Below are positions 9,474-17,503 of a DNA stretch of 64,000 nucleotides, in pieces. The notes below the pieces were generated by a model, which was not told the DNA's origin, made no database searches, and was given only the letters and a program-made list of their open reading frames with translations. The position numbers and the translations under genes were made by a program. This DNA comes from Endozoicomonas sp. Mp262 (GTDB lineage Bacteria > Pseudomonadota > Gammaproteobacteria > Pseudomonadales > Endozoicomonadaceae). The stretch spans positions 2,490,501-2,554,500 of the forward strand of contig NZ_CP092489.1 of NCBI RefSeq assembly GCF_025643335.1, written 5' to 3'. Position 1 is the first letter of the stretch, and each line of letters starts with the position of its first letter.

Positions 9474-9989
9474 ATGAATAGACAGCAAGCCACAGGGTTT
9501 ATTGAAACCTTTGGCTATTTACCGGCTGTAGAAGCAGCGGATGTTTGTCTGAAAACTGCGCACGTCAGCCTGGTAGGGATTAAAAATGTGGGTGCCGGGC
9601 TGGTTACTATCATTATTCGTGGTGATGTGGGGGCAGCCAAAGCGGCAATTGAAGCGGGAACACTGGCCGCGGACAAGGTGGGTACAGTGGTTTCCAGCCA
9701 TGTGATTGCCCGGCCTGTAGACGAGCTGGATAGTATGCTGGCTGATATTGCTCCGAAGCATGCTGAGACTGTACCCGCTGATATTTCCAAAAGTAGTGAC
9801 GATACAGTTTCCGCACCTACGCTGGAAGAGCTACAGGGTTACAGGGCTGTAGAGTTAAGAAATATGGCCAGACAGCTTCAGGGATTTGATATGAGCAAAC
9901 AGCAGATCAAATTCGCCCGTAAGAAAGAGCTGATTCAGGCAATTATTGCATATTACGAGAGGGTGAAGACCATTGGAACTTCTCGATAA
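9474..9989 (+). CDS. BMC shell protein with C-terminal SAP/Rho-N-like domain (EutK-like)
   Basis: 171 residues from the ATG at 9474 (GGAG nine bases upstream; an upstream GTG at 9459 is less likely). Residues 1-90 form one BMC domain: GFIETFGYLPAVEAADVCLKTAHVSLVG and GLVTIIIRGDVGAAKAAIEAG. After a Ser/Thr/Asp linker, residues 120-165 (LEELQGYRAVELRNMARQ, then FARKKELIQAIIAYYE) resemble the small nucleic-acid-binding SAP or Rho-N fold. Enteric EutK also carries a C-terminal DNA-binding-like domain, but of winged-helix type, so this is an analogous rather than identical arrangement. The gene end overlaps the eutE start by 17 bp. Confidence 0.85.
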   Translation: MNRQQATGFIETFGYLPAVEAADVCLKTAHVSLVGIKNVGAGLVTIIIRGDVGAAKAAIEAGTLAADKVGTVVSSHVIARPVDELDSMLADIAPKHAETVPADISKSSDDTVSAPTLEELQGYRAVELRNMARQLQGFDMSKQQIKFARKKELIQAIIAYYERVKTIGTSR

Positions 9990-11436
9990 AGACCTTGTTT
10001 CCATTCAGGACGTAAGGAATCTGATTCACAAAGCTAAAGAGGCCCAGCGGGTTCTGGCGGACTATAGCCAGGCCCAGGTAGATGCCTTGGTTGAAGCCAT
10101 GGCGAAAACGGGTGAAAACAGTGCCAGCCATCTGGCAGAAATGGCCGTGGCAGAAACAGGCTTTGGCAAGGTTCAGGATAAGATCACCAAAAACATCATT
10201 GCCAGTAAAAAACTGGCTGATTCTGTTCGTGATTTAAAAACCATTGGTGTGATTGCGGATGACCCTGTTAAAAAAATCCAGGAAGTTGCCGTTCCTTTTG
10301 GCGTAGTGGCTGGTTTGGTGCCATCCACTAACCCTACATCAACGACAATCTATAAAGCCATTATCTCTATCAAAGCCGGTAATGCCGTGGTGATAAGCCC
10401 CCACCCATCAGCATTGAAGTGTATTGCTGAAACGGTACGACTGTTACGGGAAGCACTGCAAAGCCTGGGGGCTCCGGCAGATCTGGTTTCTGTAATGAGC
10501 ACGCCGACCCTGGAAGGCACCAGCGAGTTAATGAAAAATGCCGGTATTGGCATCATTCTGGCCACCGGTGGTTCAGCCATGGTCAAGGCCGCCTATAGCT
10601 CTGGTAATCCGGCGCTGGGTGTAGGGCCAGGAAATGTTCCGGCATTTATAGAGCGTACCGCTGATATTAAAAAATCAGTGTCGTACATCTTAATGAGTAA
10701 AACCTTTGATAACGGTACTGTCTGTGCTTCCGAGCAGCATGTGGTGACAGAGCATGCTATTGCAGATCAGGTGAAAGCAGAAATGATTGCCCAGGGTAGT
10801 TACTTTCTGAATGAATCCGAAATCACCAGGGTTGAGAAGGTGATTGTTGGCCCTCGGGGAACCCTGAATGCCAGCATTGTGGGTAAGCCTGCTATTGAAA
10901 TAGCACGAATGGCAGGCGTTACTGTTCCTGATACAACCCGTGTGCTGGTAGGTGAGCAAGGACGGGATAATATCGGTAAAAAGTATCCGTTCTCCTGGGA
11001 AAAGCTATCACCGTTACTGGGCTTTTATCGAACAGCCGACGCCCATGATGCCTGTGAACTCTGCCTGGAACTGTTGAATTATGAAGGTGCCGGGCACTCC
11101 CTGGCCATTCATACCCAAAATGACAGCCTGGTTCGTGAATTTGCCCTGAAAAAGCCTGTTTCACGCCTGGTGGTTAACACACCATCGACTCACGGTGCAG
11201 TGGGTGCTACTACCGCCCTGCCTCCGGCATTTACTTTGGGTTGTGGCAGTATAGGTGGTTCTGCAACCTCTGATAATGTGACACCACTGCATCTGTTTAA
11301 TAAGCGTTATGTGGCTTATGGCATTTGTGAACCCCAGGCTCCTGTCGTAGAAACTTCTACGGCTGTTGCGGGTGTGACAAATCTGGATATCGAAGCCATC
11401 ACTCGACTCGTGATTGAACGATTAAAAGCACTTTAG
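9973..11436 (+). CDS. eutE: CoA-acylating aldehyde dehydrogenase EutE (AdhE-like type)
   Basis: 487 residues, TTG start behind GAGAGGG, overlapping the preceding gene. It oxidises acetaldehyde to acetyl-CoA with NAD+. The ALDH motifs are PTTNPTS-like [43 protein letters not shown] and the catalytic cysteine in [11 protein letters not shown]. The N-terminus is the short AdhE-type ([21 protein letters not shown]) without the usual leading encapsulation helix of enteric EutE/PduP; instead a linker and amphipathic helix at the C-terminus ([18 protein letters not shown]) could be the targeting peptide. No alcohol dehydrogenase domain is fused. Confidence 0.94.
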   Translation: MELLDKDLVSIQDVRNLIHKAKEAQRVLADYSQAQVDALVEAMAKTGENSASHLAEMAVAETGFGKVQDKITKNIIASKKLADSVRDLKTIGVIADDPVKKIQEVAVPFGVVAGLVPSTNPTSTTIYKAIISIKAGNAVVISPHPSALKCIAETVRLLREALQSLGAPADLVSVMSTPTLEGTSELMKNAGIGIILATGGSAMVKAAYSSGNPALGVGPGNVPAFIERTADIKKSVSYILMSKTFDNGTVCASEQHVVTEHAIADQVKAEMIAQGSYFLNESEITRVEKVIVGPRGTLNASIVGKPAIEIARMAGVTVPDTTRVLVGEQGRDNIGKKYPFSWEKLSPLLGFYRTADAHDACELCLELLNYEGAGHSLAIHTQNDSLVREFALKKPVSRLVVNTPSTHGAVGATTALPPAFTLGCGSIGGSATSDNVTPLHLFNKRYVAYGICEPQAPVVETSTAVAGVTNLDIEAITRLVIERLKAL

Positions 11437-11503
11437 CTTAATTCAATTTTCAAATTAATAGCTTCTTTCCAAATTGAAGGAAGACCACTGGGAGTAAAAA
11501 ACA

Positions 11504-11791
11504 ATGGCTATCTCTAATGCCTTGGGAATGGTTGAAACTAAAGGTCTGGTTGGTGCGATTGAAGCCGCTGACGCGATGGTAAAAGCTGCAAACGTGACAC
11601 TGGTTGGCAAAGAACAAATTGGTAGCGGCCTGGTCACCATCATGGTACGTGGTGATGTGGGTGCCGTAAAGGCAGCCACTGATGCGGGCGCTGCCGCGGC
11701 TGAACGTGTGGGTGAACTGGTTTCTGTGCATGTGATTCCACGTCCACACAGTGAAGTGGAAGTGATTCTGCCTCAGGCTAAAGCCGAGTGA
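11504..11791 (+). CDS. eutM: BMC-H shell protein EutM (PduA/EutM type)
   Basis: 95 residues, a single BMC domain that forms the hexameric tiles of the shell facets. Conserved: [26 protein letters not shown], the lysine-containing [27 protein letters not shown] (pore loop after the GSG), then [14 protein letters not shown]. Canonical in length and sequence. It is 67 bp after eutE, with AAGGAAG upstream, and followed by a hairpin before pduL, so it may be expressed at a higher level than the downstream genes, as suits a major shell component. Confidence 0.96.
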   Translation: MAISNALGMVETKGLVGAIEAADAMVKAANVTLVGKEQIGSGLVTIMVRGDVGAVKAATDAGAAAAERVGELVSVHVIPRPHSEVEVILPQAKAE

Positions 11792-11811
11792 TCCCGGCTT
11801 TACCAGTATGA

Positions 11812-11838
11812 AAAAGCCGGACACAAACCCCGGCTTTT
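11812..11838 (+). terminator. hairpin between eutM and pduL (attenuator-like)
   Basis: AAAAGCCGG / CCGGCTTTT perfect 9-bp stem with a 9-base loop, followed by CTTG rather than a long T run. It could partially end transcription after eutM or stabilise the upstream message. Confidence 0.65.
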
Positions 11839-11865
11839 CTTGTCTTGCTTGAGTGTGAGGTGGTT

Positions 11866-12525
11866 GTGAACAGCATGGCTGGAATCAGTATTAGTGAAGA
11901 TGTTCTGAAACAGATTATTGATCAGGTCATTATTGAGTGCACAGTACAGTCTGGCAAAAAAGAAATTCCCATAGAGTCTTCTGCCAGACATGTGCATTTA
12001 TGTCAGCGGGATGTTGATGCCTTGTTTGGCAAAGGTCATCAGCTGACACCCAAAAGGGAGTTATCCCAGCCGGGTCAGTTTCTTTGTGAAGAGCGAGTGA
12101 CAGTTATTGGCTCAAAAGGCACCTTTAATCATGTGGCGGTACTGGGACCTGTCCGTCCTGAAAGTCAGGTGGAAGTTTCCCGGACTGATGCTCGCCAGTT
12201 GGGTGTTAAGGCTCCCCTGAAAGAATCAGGAGATATTGAGGATAGTCCGGGGCTTTTCTTGCACTCTGGTAAAGGCATGGTGCAACTGGAAAAGGGTGTC
12301 ATTATTGCCCGCAACCATATTCATATGACCCGCAGTGATGCTGCCCGTTTAGGGGTCTGCGATAAGCAGGAAGTGGATGTAAAGGTTGAAACCGATCGTC
12401 CGGTAACTTTTCACAAGGTACTGGTGCGGGTGAAAGACAGTTTCTCCCTGGCAATGCATATCGATTTTGATGAGGCCAATGCCATTAGCCTGCCTGCTGG
12501 TGCCAAAGGTGAATTAATTTCCTGA
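11866..12525 (+). CDS. pduL: phosphate acyltransferase PduL
   Basis: 219 residues from the GTG at 11866 (GAGG five bases upstream); earlier TTG at 11845 lies in the hairpin region. PduL converts acetyl-CoA and phosphate to acetyl phosphate and CoA, recycling CoA inside the compartment. Two zinc-site repeats are visible: SARHVHLCQRDVDALFG and ARNHIHMTRSDAARLG, with ELSQPGQFLCEERV between. The first 25 residues (ISEDVLKQIIDQVIIEC) form the amphipathic encapsulation helix. In this locus it replaces EutD, which is not seen in the window. Confidence 0.95.
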   Translation: MNSMAGISISEDVLKQIIDQVIIECTVQSGKKEIPIESSARHVHLCQRDVDALFGKGHQLTPKRELSQPGQFLCEERVTVIGSKGTFNHVAVLGPVRPESQVEVSRTDARQLGVKAPLKESGDIEDSPGLFLHSGKGMVQLEKGVIIARNHIHMTRSDAARLGVCDKQEVDVKVETDRPVTFHKVLVRVKDSFSLAMHIDFDEANAISLPAGAKGELIS

Positions 12526-12556
12526 TCGACACATAAGACCATGGAGGAAGCACAGA

Positions 12557-13288
12557 ATGAATACCGATGAATTGGTGGAGTTAATTGCCCGTCGTGTCAT
12601 GGAGCAGTTGCTGACCTATAAAAAAGAAAGTATCAGTCCTGCAACAAAAGAGTCTGTATTAGTTGTGGGTGACTGTGCTCAGCGTGAACAATTAACAATG
12701 CGACTGGGAAACTGTTTTTCTTTAACTTTCTCAGTTGACAGGGAAGATACATTAGACCCAGCGGATTATGATTACATTATCCTGGGATGTTTGCCCAATA
12801 GTTTATTATCAGCGCTGGCTGCTGGGCTTGAGCGTGGCAATGACGGTTGCATTATTGTGCACTCTTTATTATTGGGTAAGACGATACACATCCTGGAAGA
12901 AGGCATTGATTACCATCGTTATTGCGATACCGCTAAACCAGCTTTTTACCGGCTATTTGAGCAGAAAGAAGAAATACTGTGTTCGTTTGGTATGAAGGTA
13001 GTGTCACTGACAAACCTTAAATCAGTTCTATCAGAAAATAATGGCGCTGAAAGTGAACCTAATAAACCGGTTAGTGAAACTATATATGAAGTGAAAGCGC
13101 CATCACCAAGAAAAGCTATCAACAATAACCTTCATATTATGGAACAGCGGGTTGTTGGCGAAAAGGATCTGCGAGCCTGTTACGAAAAAGGATATCGACA
13201 GTTGCAGCTTGGTCAGAAAACTATTCTCACACCCTTGGCAAAAGACTTTATTTGTATGAATAATGATCTGGTTCTAGTCAGGAATTAG
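12557..13288 (+). CDS. BMC-locus accessory protein (eut hypothetical, TIGR02536-like)
   Basis: 243 residues. The N-terminus MNTDELVELIARRVMEQLL is a typical microcompartment targeting helix. A Rossmann-like middle follows (ESVLVVGDC, DYIILGCLPNSLLSALAAGLERG, GKTIHILEEGIDY), then a linker and a 50-residue end (RVVGEKDLRACYEKGYRQLQLGQKTILTPLAKDFI) that recurs in several Eut proteins, including the tail of the fused EutBC in this window and the N-terminus of EutT. The overall plan suggests the TIGR02536 group of ethanolamine-locus proteins, whose activity is not established. GGAGG at 12543-12547 supports the ATG. Confidence 0.7.
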   Translation: MNTDELVELIARRVMEQLLTYKKESISPATKESVLVVGDCAQREQLTMRLGNCFSLTFSVDREDTLDPADYDYIILGCLPNSLLSALAAGLERGNDGCIIVHSLLLGKTIHILEEGIDYHRYCDTAKPAFYRLFEQKEEILCSFGMKVVSLTNLKSVLSENNGAESEPNKPVSETIYEVKAPSPRKAINNNLHIMEQRVVGEKDLRACYEKGYRQLQLGQKTILTPLAKDFICMNNDLVLVRN

Positions 13289-13305
13289 TTTACTGGAACA
13301 ATGAG

Positions 13306-13500
13306 TTGGATAACTTGGGACAGGCAATGCATTTTTCATTAAGAGGTTTGAAATTGCCCATTATATACGCAGAACCTGTTGATTGTGATGACAGTGACAT
13401 GTTTTTACCAGAGCACCGGCGGGAACAAAAAACAAAACAATTTATAAAGGCCTTTAATGAAAGAGCGGATAATTCATTTATGTACGAAAAATTGATTTAG
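13306..13500 (+). CDS. small hypothetical protein in eut operon
   Basis: Open frame between the accessory gene and pduS. A TTG at 13306 gives 64 residues, an ATG at 13327 gives 57. Sequence contains MFLPEHRREQKTKQFIKAFNER and no recognisable domain or signal. It may be a real small protein or a remnant; the 83 bp after it up to pduS hold no clear site beyond a weak TTGAC-N4-TGCAA. Confidence 0.35.
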   Translation: MDNLGQAMHFSLRGLKLPIIYAEPVDCDDSDMFLPEHRREQKTKQFIKAFNERADNSFMYEKLI

Positions 13501-13582
13501 GTCAAAATGGTGTATGGTCCTGATATTGACCTGATGCAACGGCCTCTTTTTTGAGAATCGCTACTATCCATTCATATTTTTT

Positions 13583-14938
13583 ATGCATCCAGAGAATGCT
13601 ATGGATTTAGTCGAACTTGTCCGCCAGGCAGGTGTGGTGGGGGCTGGTGGTGCTGGCTTCCCAACCCATGTCAAGCTGAATGCTGAAGCGGAATACCTGA
13701 TTATCAATGCTGCAGAGTGTGAGCCGTTACTGCAGACAGATCAGTTTCTTATGCGTGAACGGGCAATGGAGCTGGTTGCAGGTATTCTACTGGCGAAGGC
13801 TCAGGTGAAGGCACAAAAGGCGGTGATAGCCGTTAAAGGTAAGTATATTCGCGAAGTTCGTTGTCTGGAAGATGCAATCAGCCAGCTGGATGCGGATATA
13901 GCCATTCATGACCTCCAGAATTTCTATCCCGCCGGGGATGAACAGATGACGGTCTTTGAAGTAACGGGCCGCTCTGTGCCTCCCGGAGGCATTCCTTTGA
14001 ATGTTGGCTGTGTGGTTTCCAATGTGATGACCATGATCAATGTTTTTGAAGCCAGCCAGAATATTCCGGTTATTGAAAAATACGTTTCTATTTTGGGAGA
14101 GGTCAGGGAACCCCGGGTGATAAAAGTGCCCGTTGGTACATCATTTGACACCTGTCTTGAGGCGGCTGGTGGCACAACTATCAGTGACTTCTGCATTATC
14201 CGGGGTGGGCCAATGATGGGGGGTATGATTGACCAGAGTCAGCAGCCTGGGATGAGCATTACCAAAACCGATGGTGCGCTAATTGTTATCCCTTCAGATC
14301 ATTACCTGGTGACCCGCGCCAAAGAAACCGAGATACAGATGTTAAACAGGGCCAGGGCCTGTATTCAGTGTGGGTTTTGTACCGAGCAATGCCCAAGATA
14401 TCTGATTGGGCACCCTTTGCACCCCCATAAAATGATGAAGGCAGTGAAGTATGCAGAGGATTTTAATGAGTCCCATCATGAGGCCCTGCTCTGTTGTGGT
14501 TGCGGTGTGTGTGAAATGTATTCCTGCCCCATGGGAATTTCTCCCCGCCAGGTTAATTTTTATATTGCCGGTAAGTTAAGGGAAAAAGGGATTCGTTATC
14601 AGCATGATGACAGTGAGGTGATTGCCCGTGATGGCAGGGAGTTCCGGAAAGTACCGCCGGCACGGCTGATTTCCCGTCTGGATTTAAATAAGTACGATCA
14701 CCAGCCACTCAAAGAATTCCGCGAAGTTAGCAGCGACAGAGTCTGTATTTCTATGTGGCAACATATTGGAGCTGGCAGTCAGCCTGTTGTGAAAGTGGGT
14801 GACGTGATCAGTAAAGGTCAACTGATTGGTGAGATACCCGAAGGTAAACTCGGGGCGATGATTCACGCAAGCATCAGCGGTCGGGTCACAGAAGTTAGCG
14901 ACAACCAGGTTGTCATTGCCCGGAGTCAAGGATCATGA
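13583..14938 (+). CDS. pduS: cobalamin reductase PduS (RnfC-like, 2x 4Fe-4S)
   Basis: 451 residues. PduS is an FMN and iron-sulfur protein that reduces cob(III)alamin to cob(I)alamin for the adenosyltransferase in the microcompartment. Residues 14-30 (GVVGAGGAGFPTHVKL) are the Rnf/Nqo-like nucleotide motif; NAAECEPLLQTD follows; two ferredoxin motifs lie near residues 259-315 (CIQCGFCTEQCP and CCGCGVCEMYSCP). The C-terminus carries a biotinyl/RnfC-like barrel (VVKVGDVISKGQLIGE). A second ATG at 13601 would remove six residues and is also possible. It overlaps pduT by 4 bp. Confidence 0.94.
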   Translation: MHPENAMDLVELVRQAGVVGAGGAGFPTHVKLNAEAEYLIINAAECEPLLQTDQFLMRERAMELVAGILLAKAQVKAQKAVIAVKGKYIREVRCLEDAISQLDADIAIHDLQNFYPAGDEQMTVFEVTGRSVPPGGIPLNVGCVVSNVMTMINVFEASQNIPVIEKYVSILGEVREPRVIKVPVGTSFDTCLEAAGGTTISDFCIIRGGPMMGGMIDQSQQPGMSITKTDGALIVIPSDHYLVTRAKETEIQMLNRARACIQCGFCTEQCPRYLIGHPLHPHKMMKAVKYAEDFNESHHEALLCCGCGVCEMYSCPMGISPRQVNFYIAGKLREKGIRYQHDDSEVIARDGREFRKVPPARLISRLDLNKYDHQPLKEFREVSSDRVCISMWQHIGAGSQPVVKVGDVISKGQLIGEIPEGKLGAMIHASISGRVTEVSDNQVVIARSQGS

Positions 14939-15483
14939 GTAAAGCATTGGGATTGCTGGAATTTACCAGTATTGCGAAGGGTATCGAAGCGGCTGATGCC
15001 ATGACCAAGGCAGCGGATATCCGTTTGGAAGAAGCCAAAACCATTTGTCCGGGAAAATACCTGATCATTGTCTCTGGTGATGTGGCTGCGGTGAGGGCTT
15101 CTGTTGAGGCAGGAGAGGAGATTGGGCGCCAGACGATTGTGGATCGGTTACTGATAGCCAATATCCATGAAGAGTTATTGGCAGGGTTAAGCGGCTCCAA
15201 TGATATCAGTCAGGTTAATTCCGTTGGGGTGCTGGAATTCTTTAGTGTTGCGTCTGCCGTTATTGCCGCAGATGCGGCGGCTAAGGCGGCTGATGTAAAA
15301 ATGATTGAGGTTCGTCTGGCCATGGCGATTGGAGGGAAATCCTTTATTGTGATGACCGGTGAATTATCAGCTGTAAATGCAGCAGTGGATTCAGGGGTAA
15401 TGGCAGCCAGTGAAGCTGGAATGCTCATTGCAAAAACAGTGATTCCTTCTCCCTCTAAAGAGTTTTTCCAGAAGTTGCTCTGA
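14935..15483 (+). CDS. pduT: BMC-T shell protein PduT with Fe-S ligand Cys38
   Basis: 182 residues, two tandem BMC domains (about 1-90 and 92-182; VGVLEFFSVASAVIAADAAAKAADV begins the second). The trimer of this family holds a [4Fe-4S] cluster in its central pore through one cysteine per subunit, and Cys38 is exactly present (TICPGKYLIIVSGD). It is thought to pass electrons across the shell, with PduS as partner; the 4-bp overlap with pduS fits that. Typical of propanediol rather than enteric ethanolamine loci. A strong terminator follows. Confidence 0.95.
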   Translation: MSKALGLLEFTSIAKGIEAADAMTKAADIRLEEAKTICPGKYLIIVSGDVAAVRASVEAGEEIGRQTIVDRLLIANIHEELLAGLSGSNDISQVNSVGVLEFFSVASAVIAADAAAKAADVKMIEVRLAMAIGGKSFIVMTGELSAVNAAVDSGVMAASEAGMLIAKTVIPSPSKEFFQKLL

Positions 15484-15492
15484 TCTTTTTAT

Positions 15493-15535
15493 TGACTGTT
15501 TTTTCTGTAGTAGAGAAAACAGTCAGTGTTTCTTT
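15493..15535 (+). terminator. intrinsic terminator after pduT
   Basis: TGACTGTTTTTTCT / AGAGAAAACAGTCA stem (15493-15506 with 15512-15525, one mismatch) and a T-rich tail. It ends the plus-strand eut operon, so the phosphatase genes beyond it should have their own promoter. Confidence 0.8.
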
Positions 15536-15654
15536 TATGGTCATTTTTATCTAAACCTATCTGTAATATTTAAATAATAAAATAAAAGACATAAGGCAAA
15601 TAAATATATCGGGTTTGATTGGTATAACATGTACGCTGTAGTGAGGGGTGTGGA

Positions 15655-17280
15655 ATGAAACCTGGAAAGTTGGCGGTGGCCTTAATGGCTAGTACTGCCC
15701 TTTTTTTGTCTGGGTGTAGTGGTTTGACTCAGGAGTCTGAAACACCGGTGGTGGAGAAGACGCCAAAAAAGGTCAAAAACGTTATTATGATGATCGGTGA
15801 TGGCATGGGGCCTCAGCAGGTGGGGCTGCTGGAAACTTATGCACGCCGGGCACCTAATTCTATTTATGCAGGAAAACCTACCGCTATTGAGCGGATTATA
15901 GAACAAGGGGTGTTGGGGATATCAAATACCGGCCCGAAAGATAAAATTGTTGTTGATTCAGCCTGTTCGGCAACCCAGCTGGCAACAGGTTATCCAACCT
16001 TGAGTGAGGTCATTGGTGTTGGTTCAGAGGGAGAGCATCTGGAAACCATACTTGAGCGAGCCAAAGTGCTGGGTAAGGCAACGGGCCTGGTATCGGATAC
16101 CCGGTTAACCCATGCTACACCGGCTTCTTTTGCAGCACATCGCTCCCATCGCAGTATGGAAAATGAGATTGCTGAAGATATGATCCGGATTGCACCGGAT
16201 GTGATGTTATCTGGAGGGCTTCGTCACTTTATTCCTGCGGCAGTTAATGATAAAGACAAAGTTTATGATCAGCTGGTTCAGCAAACAGGCAATAGTTTTA
16301 GCCTGAGCTCCAAGCGCAAAGATAACCTTAATCTTCTTGATACTGCAAAACAGTCCGGATTTGAGCTGGCATTTAATCTTGAACAGATGAATGCTGCAAA
16401 AGGAGATAAACTGCTGGGACTTTTTGCCAATTCCGGAATGATGGATGGGATTGCCTATAATGCCACCAAAAATAACCCGGAGCGTACAGAACCGACTTTG
16501 AGGGAAATGACCGAAAAAGCTCTGGATGTATTATCCAAAAAAGAGGAAGGATTTTTTTTAATGGTCGAGGGTGGCCAGATCGACTGGGCGGGGCATGAAA
16601 ACGATGTGGGTGCCATGCTTCATGATCTGGTTAAGTTCGATGATGCTATTGATTATGTGCTTGACTGGGCTCAGAAACGTGATGACACACTGGTTATTGT
16701 GACTGCCGACCATGAAACGGGGTCATTTGGTTTCAGTTACAGCATGAAAGATGTGCCTGAAAAGGTGTCCCTACCAGAGCCAGGTTTTGGGGATGAGCCC
16801 TATCAACCCATGTTTAATTTTGCTGACTTAACATTGCTTGATCGTATTTTCGCCCAGAGCCGTAGCAACAAAAATATCTGGGGGGACTTCCAGTCTTTAC
16901 CAAAAGCAGAGCAAACGCCTAAAAGACTGGCTGATATGATGGAGCAGCATCATGATTTTGAGGTTACAGAAGAGATGGCTGCTCGAGCCATGGAGCGTAC
17001 AGGAAACCGCTTTTATGTAGAAGGGCATAGTTATCTTGGGGCTAAAACCTGGCCTGCGGTCAAGAGCCTGTTTGATTCTTTCTATGTTTATGGTGATGAA
17101 ACTCACTGGAATCTGATGGGGCATGTTCTGGCGGAACAGCAGTATGTTGTTTGGGGCACCGGCACTCATACCAACACGCCTGTGTTGGTGATGGCTTATG
17201 GGCCTGAATATGCTATGAAACAATTCTCGAAATACCTGACGCACCCTGAAGTGGGGGAAATGGCAAAAGGGTTCTTGTAG
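15655..17280 (+). CDS. alkaline phosphatase family lipoprotein
   Basis: 541 residues. Lipoprotein signal: basic start, hydrophobic LAVALMASTALFL, lipobox LSGC (Cys21), so it should be anchored to a membrane and face the periplasm or outside. PhoA-superfamily motifs: IMMIGDGMGPQQ (metal), VVDSACSATQLATGY with the nucleophilic Ser, TRLTHATPASFAAH, VEGGQIDWAGHEND, VTADHETGSFGF and GTGTHTNTP with the last metal-binding His. It hydrolyses phosphate monoesters; the natural substrate is unknown. It sits between two halves of the ethanolamine locus and next to a 5'-nucleotidase. Release of ethanolamine from phosphoethanolamine is a possible but unproven role. Confidence 0.93.
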   Translation: MKPGKLAVALMASTALFLSGCSGLTQESETPVVEKTPKKVKNVIMMIGDGMGPQQVGLLETYARRAPNSIYAGKPTAIERIIEQGVLGISNTGPKDKIVVDSACSATQLATGYPTLSEVIGVGSEGEHLETILERAKVLGKATGLVSDTRLTHATPASFAAHRSHRSMENEIAEDMIRIAPDVMLSGGLRHFIPAAVNDKDKVYDQLVQQTGNSFSLSSKRKDNLNLLDTAKQSGFELAFNLEQMNAAKGDKLLGLFANSGMMDGIAYNATKNNPERTEPTLREMTEKALDVLSKKEEGFFLMVEGGQIDWAGHENDVGAMLHDLVKFDDAIDYVLDWAQKRDDTLVIVTADHETGSFGFSYSMKDVPEKVSLPEPGFGDEPYQPMFNFADLTLLDRIFAQSRSNKNIWGDFQSLPKAEQTPKRLADMMEQHHDFEVTEEMAARAMERTGNRFYVEGHSYLGAKTWPAVKSLFDSFYVYGDETHWNLMGHVLAEQQYVVWGTGTHTNTPVLVMAYGPEYAMKQFSKYLTHPEVGEMAKGFL

Positions 17281-17290
17281 TGGTTTAACT

Positions 17291-17327
17291 CAGCATAGGG
17301 CTTTAGGGAAGAAGCCCCGGGATGCTG
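17291..17327 (+). terminator. stem-loop after alkaline phosphatase gene
   Basis: Nested stem CAGCAT ... ATGCTG around GGGCTT ... AAGCCC. No T-tract, so it may be an mRNA-stabilising or Rho-associated structure. The remaining 175 bases up to the nucleotidase gene show no gene. Confidence 0.5.
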
Positions 17328-17503
17328 GGAGCAAGTCTGGCCTGAAGAGTGCCATTAAATTGTTCTATCTGATAACGGTTGATAACAAGTGGTATATTAA
17401 TGCAGAGTTTGCCACAATTGCCTGGTTCTCTGATCTTGGCTATAGTGCCCTGGCCTCAGGTGCCGTAAGGCATCGCTTCAAAAATTTAATAGTTTAAACA
17501 CCT

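Noticed and set aside
13526-13539. TTGAC-N4-TGCAA before pduS as a fourth eut operator
   Set aside because: The right arm departs from GTCAA in two positions and it lies inside the operon; too weak.
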